The notes below the pieces were generated by a model. That model did no database searches, was not told the DNA's origin, and was given only the letters and a program-made list of their open reading frames with translations. Source: Mycobacterium sp. WUMAC-067 (GTDB lineage: Bacteria > Actinomycetota > Actinomycetes > Mycobacteriales > Mycobacteriaceae). From it: 64,000 nt of DNA. A program made the position numbers and the translations under genes. This document shows, piece after piece, positions 29,334 to 36,497 of the stretch. The stretch spans positions 166,925-230,924 of the forward strand of contig NZ_JAEKMI010000003.1 of NCBI RefSeq assembly GCF_020217485.1. The letters run 5' to 3'. Each line of letters opens with the position of its first letter. The stretch's first letter is position 1.

Positions 29334-31127
29334 CGAGACCGGCTCGATGACCCCGGCCTGCACGATTTTGATGATGACGAACGCGACGGCCACCACGAGA
29401 TAGCCGCGCAGCGTGAGCAACCCCGCCCGGCGCGACGGCGACATCGCCGGCCTGTCGAGCAGGGCCAGGTTCGGGGTTTGCCAGCCGGCCCGGTCCTGGC
29501 GGCGCACGGCCCGCCGTTCGGCGCGGGTGAGCGATGCGGCGTCGTCGAGTTCGTCGACCTGCTCGGGGTCGAGACCACCTCCGAGGGTGCGCACGATGGC
29601 TTCCGCCTCGGCCAGGCTGCGATGCCGCCGGCCGACGATGATCATCACCGCACCGCCGACGATGCCGATCACGGCGCCGACACCGAGCCCGATCTCGATG
29701 GTGGCCGTGGACAGGTCCGGGAAGAACGTCGTCGCCGTCAACGCCAGCGACAACAGCACCAGGCACCACACGATGCTCCACGCAATGATGTTCTGCCGCA
29801 CCGTGTTCACCCACGGCCCCAGCACCGCGCGGTCATTGCACAGCAAGACCAGAAAGACGGTCGCCGAGGGGAGCAGCACGCCGGCGAGCGCCTGCACGCC
29901 CTGGGTCACCAGCCCCAGGATGTGGTCGGGGCTGAACGAGACGGCCGCCGACACCGCGAGCAGCGCCGCGTAGCCACCGTAGAACACCGGCGCCTCGCTG
30001 ATCTTCCAATGCAACGAGTGCCGCTTGCCCATGGCGTCACCGACGGCATAGGTGGTCGCCAGGCCGACGGCGTTGGCGCCGATCAGCGACGCGTCCAGCA
30101 AGATGATCGCAAACAGCGCCCCCACCGTGCCGCCCAGATGCCGGGACAACCCGGCGGCGACCGCGCCCGCGTCGGTGAAGTGGCCGGCATCGGCGGTGCC
30201 CGCCAATCCGAACGCCGTCACCGCCATCAGCGCCGTCGCCCCGACCATGACCACGACGATCCCGATCACCAAATCGGCTCGCCCGTAAGGGATCCAGCGC
30301 GCGGTGATGCGCTTGTCGACCACGTTGGACTGCTGGAAGAACAGCTGCCACGGCGCGACGGTCGTTCCCACGATCGCGACCACCAGCAGCAGCACGGTCG
30401 AGTTCAGCCCACCGGGGAATTGCGGAATCAGGCCGGCCGCAGTCGCTTTCGGGGCCGGGTGCGCCAGCAGCACCATCGGGATGATCAGCACGTTGACGGC
30501 GATCAGCAGGAACATCAACCGCTCCCAGCGGCGAAACGACCCCCCGGCCACGACGGCGAACAGCAGCACCGCGGCGGCCGGGACGGCGACGAACTTCGGG
30601 CAGCCCAGGAAACCGAGAGCCAGTGACACACCGATGAATTCGGTGACGATTGTCAGGGCGTTCAAGACCAACAGGTCACCGACGCTGAAGGCGCCCCAGA
30701 ACTTTCCGAACCGTTCGAAGATCAAGCGCGCGTGACCCACCCGGGCGACGGCGCCCAGCCGCAGCACCATTTCCTGGTTCACGTACAGCACCGGAATCAT
30801 CAGTGCCAGCGTCCACAGCAGGCCCATCCCGTAGTCCTGGCCGGCCTGGGCGTAGGTCGCGACGCCACCGGCGTCGTTGTCGCCGACCATCACGATCAGG
30901 CCGGGACCGCTGATGACCGCCAGTGTCTTCAGCCGCCGCCAGCGGCCGTTCGTGGTGCCCCCGGTGCCGTCGCGCCCGATGCGGCCGAACGCGCCGACGA
31001 TGTCGCCGACGTGCGCGGTGTCCAGCACCGTCGGCCCCTGCTCCTCGGCGTGCGGGGTTTCCACCGCGGCGGCCGAGCGGCCGAAAATCAGGCTGCGGCG
31101 GCCGCCGCGGGTGTGGATCGAAGTCAT
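29325..31127 (-). CDS. Nramp family divalent metal ion transporter
   Basis: A 600-residue membrane transporter of the Nramp/MntH type. Seen: helix 1 signature SGPGLIVMVGDNDAGGVATYAQAG, in which DN replaces the usual DPGN metal-binding set (DNDAGG), about eleven further hydrophobic helices, and helix 6 with VGTTVAPWQLFFQQS in place of the canonical MPHN motif. A 70-residue N-terminal cytoplasmic extension and a charged C-terminal segment (RTLGGGLDPEQVDELDD) before a last helix are unusual for MntH. Those motif changes suggest altered ion preference, perhaps Mg rather than Mn as in some Nramp-related transporters; this is inference. The ATG at 31127 has GCGAGGATC. It probably shares a transcript with two small frames upstream. 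Confidence 0.88.
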   Translation of the reverse strand: MTSIHTRGGRRSLIFGRSAAAVETPHAEEQGPTVLDTAHVGDIVGAFGRIGRDGTGGTTNGRWRRLKTLAVISGPGLIVMVGDNDAGGVATYAQAGQDYGMGLLWTLALMIPVLYVNQEMVLRLGAVARVGHARLIFERFGKFWGAFSVGDLLVLNALTIVTEFIGVSLALGFLGCPKFVAVPAAAVLLFAVVAGGSFRRWERLMFLLIAVNVLIIPMVLLAHPAPKATAAGLIPQFPGGLNSTVLLLVVAIVGTTVAPWQLFFQQSNVVDKRITARWIPYGRADLVIGIVVVMVGATALMAVTAFGLAGTADAGHFTDAGAVAAGLSRHLGGTVGALFAIILLDASLIGANAVGLATTYAVGDAMGKRHSLHWKISEAPVFYGGYAALLAVSAAVSFSPDHILGLVTQGVQALAGVLLPSATVFLVLLCNDRAVLGPWVNTVRQNIIAWSIVWCLVLLSLALTATTFFPDLSTATIEIGLGVGAVIGIVGGAVMIIVGRRHRSLAEAEAIVRTLGGGLDPEQVDELDDAASLTRAERRAVRRQDRAGWQTPNLALLDRPAMSPSRRAGLLTLRGYLVVAVAFVIIKIVQAGVIEPVSSL

Positions 31128-31198
31128 CTGATCCTCGCTGTACGATTCGTTCTCACCTCGCGGTGAGGAGTGCGGATGCGCTCGATGCGGGGAACGGA

Positions 31199-31414
31199 TC
31201 ACCAGTGGTTGTCGGGGCGGCCCGACACGTGTCCGCCCAGCGAGGCGGTGACCACGGCGATCGGCATCCGCGAGACGTACAGGTTGGCCCGCTCCTGGGG
31301 GGTCAGGTTGGCCCGCAGGTGCAACTTGTCGGCCAGCAACCGGCCGGCGCGCAGCATCGACCGGCCACGTCCCCTGGGGGCGGCGGAAAAACGGTGCGTG
31401 ACAACAAAAGCCAT
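31199..31414 (-). CDS. Small basic protein upstream of the Nramp gene
   Basis: A 71-residue protein of unknown function. Seen: ATG at 31414 with a good AGGAGAAG ribosome site, a basic N-terminal half (FSAAPRGRGRSMLRAGRL), then LHLRANLTPQERANLYVSRMPIAVVTASLGG, where a short hydrophobic stretch ends the protein. No transmembrane span is certain. The Nramp start lies 71 bases downstream with no terminator between, so co-transcription is likely and a role connected with metal uptake is possible. No named family is recognised. The strong ribosome site and placement argue for a real gene. Confidence 0.6.
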   Translation of the reverse strand: MAFVVTHRFSAAPRGRGRSMLRAGRLLADKLHLRANLTPQERANLYVSRMPIAVVTASLGGHVSGRPDNHW

Positions 31415-31492
31415 GATCTTCTCCTGCCAGAGGTCCGATCGGCGTCGACACCGTCCGTGGAACGTGTCAGCCGCGCAGGACCGGAAGGTAGG

Positions 31493-31567
31493 TCAGGCGG
31501 CGGAAGGAATGCCGGAGCCGGATCGGGACAAAACGAATTTTGGATGCGGACTATCGCCGGGACTCAT
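31493..31567 (-). CDS. Possible 24-residue leader peptide in the Nramp 5' region
   Basis: A very short frame encoding MSPGDSPHPKFVLSRSGSG and five more residues, whose ATG follows GAGGAGGTGAG, an almost perfect anti-Shine-Dalgarno match with seven-base spacing. Such a site by chance is rare in this DNA. It lies 78 bases before the 71-residue gene and could be a translated leader that controls the transport operon. No family is known to me; the case rests on the ribosome site alone. Confidence 0.4.
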   Translation of the reverse strand: MSPGDSPHPKFVLSRSGSGIPSAA

Positions 31568-31771
31568 CTCGCCCTCACCTCCTCACGGCCGGGACACACG
31601 CGGGTGTCATCACATTCACCTGAACGAGAGAGGCACGAATGACCGACGGCACCAACGCCGCCGGTCGCACCCCTCTCGTCGGAGCTTCGGCACTGCACGG
31701 CGTATCCGGACGAAGCCGATGGTCGTCCAGAAGCCACTTGGGCTCAACCCTTGGGCCCGGGAAGAGCTGTC

Positions 31772-31805
31772 CTGACCCGGGGCGTCTCTCGACGTTCGGG
31801 GTCAG
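31772..31805. other. Stem-loop in the Nramp/methyltransferase intergenic region
   Basis: CTGACCC (31772-31778) pairs with GGGTCAG (31799-31805), and inside it CGTC-TCTC-GACG forms a second short stem with a tetraloop. A further hairpin CACCT-ACCG-AGGTG lies about 35 bases to the right. This could be part of a structured RNA on either strand or a terminator; nothing more is shown. Confidence 0.4.
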
Positions 31806-31946
31806 TGGCCTGTATCCATGCAGACGCCTCACCTACCGAGGTGCTTGCGGAGTCCATAGTGGCACCGCGGCCCGGGCTCGTCAAACTCATTTGCGCTGAG
31901 CGTGGCGCCGCCGTCGGGCCCCCAGCGCCCATCCGGGCTGCGCCCG

Positions 31947-32114
31947 GTTCGATTGCCCGCTCCTCACTCGCGCCGTTCCGGCGCTCACCGTCGCCGGGCC
32001 CAGTTCGATTGCCCGGCTCCTCACTCGCGCCGTTCCGGCGCTCACCGTCGCCGGGCCCGGTTCGATCGCCCGCTCCTCACTCGCGCCGTTCCGGCGCTCA
32101 CCGTCGCCGGGCTA
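31947..32114. repeat. Three-copy tandem repeat of about 57 bp
   Basis: Units start at 31947, 32003 and 32060 with GTTCGAT and share CTCCTCACTCGCGCCGTTCC followed by GGCGCTCACCGTCGCCGGGC; lengths are 56, 57 and about 55. Units differ by single bases only. It is MIRU/VNTR-like and ends 12 bases before the methyltransferase ATG. A diverged single copy lies at 61021-61070 in inverse orientation. Confidence 0.9.
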
Positions 32115-32118
32115 CGCT
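32113..32118 (+). promoter_or_regulatory. -10 element TACGCT for a leaderless methyltransferase mRNA
   Basis: TACGCT fits the mycobacterial TANNNT -10 and ends seven bases before the ATG at 32126, which has no ribosome site. A leaderless transcript is therefore likely. The -35 region falls inside the last repeat unit, so the array copy number could influence promoter context. Confidence 0.45.
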
Positions 32119-32125
32119 CGGCGAC

Positions 32126-32785
32126 ATGACCACAACCCTGCAGGATCCGCGGGTCGCATCGACGCTCGACCGCATGTACGCCGAGTCGAAGAACCAGATG
32201 TCGCTCTTGCGCGAGCGGCGTGGCACCTTCGATCAGCCGATGACCGCCCAGGAGCGCGCCGACGCGATGAGCGAGTTCTACATCCCGGTGACGCCCGAAG
32301 CCGGCCGGCTGCTGTATTCGCTGGTCCGCGCCACCCGCCCGGCGACCGTCGTCGAATTCGGGATGTCGTTCGGGATTTCCGCCGTTCACCTGGCCGCCGC
32401 GGTGCGTGACAACGGGAGCGGCCGGGTGGTGACCACCGAGCTCAGCGCCACCAAGATCGCCGCCGCGAAGCAGACGTTCGCCGAGACGGGCTTGGACGAT
32501 GTGATCACCATCCTGGAGGGCGATGCCTTGAGCACGCTGGAAAGCCTGGACGGGGCGATCGATTTTCTGCTGCTCGACGGTTGGAAAGACTTGTACCTGC
32601 CCGTGATCGAGCTGCTGGAGCCCCGCCTGTCCACGGGTGCGTTGGTCATCGCCGACAACGCCAGCTCGGCCGATATGGCCCCGTATCTCGACCGGGTGCG
32701 CGACCAGGACAACGGCTACGTCAGCTTCAACTTCCAAGTTCGCGACAGCGACAGCATGGAGATCAGCTGCCGCACAGGCACTTAG
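32126..32785 (+). CDS. SAM-dependent O-methyltransferase (catechol OMT type)
   Basis: A 219-residue class I methyltransferase of the O-methyltransferase/COMT-like family. Seen: the SAM motif I VVEFGMSFGISAVHLAAA near 72-89, acidic residue after the second strand (TTELSATKI), and the metal-binding region FLLLDGWKDLYLP with the DNAS segment IADNASS that supplies Asp/Asn ligands. The ATG at 32126 follows a -10 element without ribosome site; upstream frame runs through the tandem repeats and is rejected. It is convergent with the acyltransferase gene, 19 bases apart. Substrate unknown. Confidence 0.88.
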   Translation: MTTTLQDPRVASTLDRMYAESKNQMSLLRERRGTFDQPMTAQERADAMSEFYIPVTPEAGRLLYSLVRATRPATVVEFGMSFGISAVHLAAAVRDNGSGRVVTTELSATKIAAAKQTFAETGLDDVITILEGDALSTLESLDGAIDFLLLDGWKDLYLPVIELLEPRLSTGALVIADNASSADMAPYLDRVRDQDNGYVSFNFQVRDSDSMEISCRTGT

Positions 32786-32804
32786 GAGAATTTCCTGCGC
32801 GGCG

Positions 32805-34874
32805 CTACCGCAGCGATTCCTCGAGCCACGGCGTCAGCCACTTCACCCCCTCCGGGGTCAGGTGCACACCGTCGCTGCGCACCTTGATGCCGTCGACCTT
32901 GGCGGTGTAGACGCCGTCGGGGCACAGCTTCTTGTTCAGGTCGAGGATCGCGACGTTCGGGTGATGGCTGACGGTCTTGCGCAACATGGTGTTCCACAGG
33001 TTGACCCGGTCCGGCTGGTCCTCGGGATACAGCCGGCCGTCCGGCTTCTCACCGCCGCGGCTGTACGGCACGGTCGCGACCACCACCCGGACACCGGTGG
33101 ATCCGGCGATGGTCAGCGCCCGCTCAAGTTCGCCGTTGAGGTAGGCGTCGAAGGTCGGGTCGCCGATGTGGGTCCACTGGCCCTCGTTGACGCGATCCAC
33201 GGTTTCCCAGCGGCCGATGATCAGCAGCGCGACATCGGGCTGGTCCTGGCTGACCTGCCTCGCCCATCGAATCGGCCAGCCGTCGCACTCGGATCGCTGC
33301 TCCAGCGTCTGACCCACATACCGGTACGGCGTGCCGCGCACCAGGCTGCACCCGATGACGGTGTGGTCGAGGAAGGCGAATCCCGGCGTCGGCGGGAGGT
33401 AGTGCATCCACGTCCACCCGATCGAATCACCGAACACCGAGACGGTGAACGGCCGATTGGGATCCCGGGGCCGGCTTTCTCCCGGCGGCGACGGCGAGAC
33501 CGCCGCGACCGCCGAGACACCGGGCGGCAGGCCCACCTCACGCAGTCCCGGCCCGGTTCCCACCGGAACCACCAACAGCGTCACCGCCGCGGCGCTGGCC
33601 ACGGTCGCCGCCGCCAACGGCAGCAGCGGCACCCGCGAAGGGCGCCAGCGCCGGATGGGCTGCTCGAGCACCCAATACGACGCCGCGGCCACCGCCACCG
33701 TGGCGGCGCACCGCGCGGCGAACAGCGGCAGCCCGGCCCACCCGGTGCGTTCGCCGTTGAGCGCCAAGAAGATCGGCCAGTGCCACAGGTAGATGCCATA
33801 CGAGATGGTCCCGAGCCACACCAGCGGCGGCAACGCGAGCGCGCGGGCGACGACGCCGCGCTGCTCCAGGCCGACCGGGGCGATGACGAGGACGGCCGCG
33901 ATCGCGACGCCGATCAGCAGGCCGTGGCGGAATTCGCCGCTGGCGCCGGTGGCGTAGTGGGTCGCCGCCGCCAGCCCCGCCACACCCAGCAGCGGCAGGA
34001 TCCGGGCGGCGCGCCGCGCCCACCGGGTGCGGATCATGCACCAGCCGCGGTTCATCGACTGCCAGTCCCGTACCAGCAGGGCGGCGGCCGCCGCACCGAC
34101 CAGCAGCGCCTGCGCGCGGGTGTCGGTGCCGAAGTAGATCCGGTCGCGGGTGCCGTCGGAGGCCATGACGATGGCGAGCGCCGCGGACGCCAGCGTCCCG
34201 AGGGTGGCGATGACAAACGTCGCGAAGCGCACCCCGCCGACGGTGGCCCGGGTGAAGCGGCGCCTCGCGCGTGCGGCCAGCGCCAGCGCGACCGCGATCA
34301 GCAGCAGCGGCCAGACGAAGTAGTACTGCTCCTCCACCCCGAGCGACCAGGTGTGCTGCAGCGGCGACGGCGGCGCCCCCTGGGTGAAGTAGTCGGTCTT
34401 CTGGGCGACGAACCGCCAGTTCGCCATCCACACGAACGCCGCGATGGCGTCGTCGCGCAGGCCGGTGAGCGACCGCTCGGGTAGCAGCTGCCGGGCCGCC
34501 GCCACGGTGAGCACCATCAACACCAGCGCCGGCAGCAGCCGCCGCGCGCGCCGGATCCAGAAGCCGGTGAGCTCGATGCGGCCGGTGCGTCCCAGCTCGT
34601 CGAGCAGCAGCGAGGTGATCAGGAATCCGCTGAGAACGAAGAAGACGTCGACGCCGATGAATCCGCCGCTGACGCCGGGGATTCCTCCGTGCCCGATGAG
34701 CACCAGCGCGACGGCGATCGCGCGCAGGCCGTCGAGCGCCGGGATTCCGCTGCGCCGCTCGGGGCGGTCCCAGACGGCCAGCCGGCCAACCCGGCGCACG
34801 GGGGCGACCCATCGGGGCCGACTACGACGAGCCGGTGCGGGGTGAGACCCGCCCGGCTCGGTGCTCGCCGTCAA
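32805..34874 (-). CDS. Acyltransferase 3 with C-terminal SGNH domain, Rv0111-like
   Basis: A 689-residue membrane O-acyltransferase. Seen: N-terminal acyltransferase-3 domain of about ten helices, opening with LDGLRAIAVALVLIGHGG and VDVFFVLSGFLIT, R-rich loop FWIRRARRLLPAL, and TWSLGVEEQYYFVWPL; then from about residue 440 an extracytoplasmic SGNH hydrolase-like domain with the nucleophile motif FGDSIGW near 480 and DGVHLTPEG near 670 holding the Asp-His pair. Both domains match OafA-type enzymes that acetylate or succinylate glycans outside the membrane. The GTG/ATG-type start at 34874 gives a length near the 685 residues of M. tuberculosis Rv0111. The acceptor glycan is unknown. Confidence 0.9.
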   Translation of the reverse strand: MTASTEPGGSHPAPARRSRPRWVAPVRRVGRLAVWDRPERRSGIPALDGLRAIAVALVLIGHGGIPGVSGGFIGVDVFFVLSGFLITSLLLDELGRTGRIELTGFWIRRARRLLPALVLMVLTVAAARQLLPERSLTGLRDDAIAAFVWMANWRFVAQKTDYFTQGAPPSPLQHTWSLGVEEQYYFVWPLLLIAVALALAARARRRFTRATVGGVRFATFVIATLGTLASAALAIVMASDGTRDRIYFGTDTRAQALLVGAAAAALLVRDWQSMNRGWCMIRTRWARRAARILPLLGVAGLAAATHYATGASGEFRHGLLIGVAIAAVLVIAPVGLEQRGVVARALALPPLVWLGTISYGIYLWHWPIFLALNGERTGWAGLPLFAARCAATVAVAAASYWVLEQPIRRWRPSRVPLLPLAAATVASAAAVTLLVVPVGTGPGLREVGLPPGVSAVAAVSPSPPGESRPRDPNRPFTVSVFGDSIGWTWMHYLPPTPGFAFLDHTVIGCSLVRGTPYRYVGQTLEQRSECDGWPIRWARQVSQDQPDVALLIIGRWETVDRVNEGQWTHIGDPTFDAYLNGELERALTIAGSTGVRVVVATVPYSRGGEKPDGRLYPEDQPDRVNLWNTMLRKTVSHHPNVAILDLNKKLCPDGVYTAKVDGIKVRSDGVHLTPEGVKWLTPWLEESLR

Positions 34875-35032
34875 CGCGCCGTGACTACCATCCCGCCCGG
34901 CGCCATGGTTGATGCCGATACGTCGCTGCCCCTCCTCGTGAACGGAGCCAGCTTAAGGGTGGACGCGCGGGATTCCGCGGAGGACACGCAACGGTTTTCG
35001 GCCGTGGTGCGTTCGGATTTCGGTGCGGCGGG

Positions 35033-36469
35033 CTATCGGGCGGCCTTGTCGGGCGCGTAGCCGAGGGTGCTCTTGACCTCCAGGTATTCGTGGAAGCCGA
35101 ACTCGCTCCATTCGCGGCCATTGCCGCTGCGCTTGTAGCCGCCGAACGGCGCGTTCATGTCGAATGCGTGGTTGATCGTCACCCATCCCGCGCGGATCCT
35201 GCGGGCAACTTCGCGTGCCGTGTCGAGGTCGGCCCCGGAGACATAGCCGGCGAGACCGTACTCGGTGTCGTTGGCGATCTCGACGGCCTGGTCGAGGTCG
35301 TCATAGCCGAGGATGCACAGCACCGGCCCGAAGATCTCCTCGCGCGCGATCGTCATGTCGTTGGTGACGTGCGCGAAAACGGTCGGCTTGACGTAGTACC
35401 CCGTGTCCAGCCCCGCCGGCCGGCCCGGGCCGCCCGCGACCACGGTCGCGCCCTCGTCGATGCCCTGCTGAATCAGGCGCTGCACCTTCTCGAACTGCGT
35501 CTTCGACGCCACCGGCCCGATCGCCGTCGCGTCGCCGGGGGTGCCCACCTGGACCTGCTCGGCTACCTCACGCGCGAGGGTAATCGCCTCGGCCATCCGT
35601 GAATTCGGCACCAGCATGCGCGACGGCGCGTTACAGCTCTGCCCCGAGTTGGGCATCATGTTGGCGACGCCGGCCCGCACGCCGTCGGCGAAGCCACCGT
35701 CGTCGAGGACGATGTTGGGGCTCTTCCCGCCGAGCTCCTGGGTCACCCGCTTCACCGTGGGGGCGGCGTTCTTGGCGACCTCGATGCCGGCGCGCGTGGA
35801 CCCGGTGAACGACACCATGTCGATGTCGGGGTGGCTCGCCAGGGCCGCGCCGACGCCCGGGCCGTCGCCGTTGACCAGGTTGAACACCCCGGCCGGCACG
35901 CCGGCGGCGGCCAGGATCTCGGTGAAGATGTAGGGCGAATAAGGCGCGACCTCAGAGGGTTTCAGCACGACGGTGCAGCCGGTCGCCAGCGCCGGGTACA
36001 CCTTGACGGCGACCTGGTTGATCGGCCAGTTCCACGGCGTGATCAAGCCGCAGACACCGATCGGCTCCTTGGCGATCAGGGTCTCCCCTTTGTGTTCGGA
36101 GAACGGGAAGTTCTTCAGCACGTCGATGGCCGTCGTGAGGTGGCCGATGCCGAGGAAGACCTGCGGGCCCGCGGCCAGTGAGGGCGGCGCGCCGATCTCC
36201 TCGGTGACCGCCTCGGCGAGATCGTCCGCGCGCTTCTGGTATTCGGCGAGGATGGCCTGCAACAAGTCCAGGCGCTGTTCCCGGGTGCTCTGCGACCAGC
36301 CGGCAAAGGCGCGCCGGGCGGCCTGAACCGCCACGTCGACGTCGGCCGCCGATCCCAACGAGATCTTTCCGGAAACCTGCTCGGTCGCCGGGTTTTCCAC
36401 CTCGAAGGCGTTGGGCCGCACCGGGTCGACCCACTGTCCGTCGATGTAGAACTTCAGGTATTCGCGCAT
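35033..36469 (-). CDS. Aldehyde dehydrogenase family protein
   Basis: A 478-residue NAD(P)-dependent aldehyde dehydrogenase. Seen: the catalytic asparagine N147 in TPWNWPINQ, FTGSTRAGIEV near 221-231, the general base E245 in QELGGKSPN, and nucleophile C279 in GQSCNAPSR (the usual GQxC). The ATG at 36469 is placed eight bases after AAGGAAGAG; a GTG nine bases earlier touches that site and is less likely. It is last in the leftward catabolic operon, 28 bases after the ThDP enzyme, whose cleavage would release an aldehyde. That context points to oxidation of the lyase product, but the aldehyde is not known. Confidence 0.93.
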   Translation of the reverse strand: MREYLKFYIDGQWVDPVRPNAFEVENPATEQVSGKISLGSAADVDVAVQAARRAFAGWSQSTREQRLDLLQAILAEYQKRADDLAEAVTEEIGAPPSLAAGPQVFLGIGHLTTAIDVLKNFPFSEHKGETLIAKEPIGVCGLITPWNWPINQVAVKVYPALATGCTVVLKPSEVAPYSPYIFTEILAAAGVPAGVFNLVNGDGPGVGAALASHPDIDMVSFTGSTRAGIEVAKNAAPTVKRVTQELGGKSPNIVLDDGGFADGVRAGVANMMPNSGQSCNAPSRMLVPNSRMAEAITLAREVAEQVQVGTPGDATAIGPVASKTQFEKVQRLIQQGIDEGATVVAGGPGRPAGLDTGYYVKPTVFAHVTNDMTIAREEIFGPVLCILGYDDLDQAVEIANDTEYGLAGYVSGADLDTAREVARRIRAGWVTINHAFDMNAPFGGYKRSGNGREWSEFGFHEYLEVKSTLGYAPDKAAR

Positions 36470-36497
36470 AGCTTGCACTCTTCCTTAGTTGCGACGC

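Larger units (their letters stand above)
31568..32125. other. 558-bp intergenic region between the Nramp leader and the O-methyltransferase gene
   Basis: The left part should hold the promoter of the leftward Nramp transcript; TTCACCTGAA (31613-31622) is a small palindrome there. The middle (31640-31900) is structured, with two clear stem-loops, and has a weak + strand frame of 86 codons at 31639 that I do not accept as a gene. The right part is a 57-bp tandem repeat array. A -10 element follows just before the methyltransferase. Confidence 0.5.

Noticed and set aside
31639..31899. 86-codon + strand frame before the tandem repeat
   Set aside because: It has a weak GAGAGAGG site, but the protein is Ser/Arg/Gly-rich, crosses stable stem-loops and has no family; kept only as part of the structured region.
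31947..32114. CRISPR array
   Set aside because: Units are contiguous and near-identical with no distinct spacers and no cas genes in the window; this is a tandem repeat.
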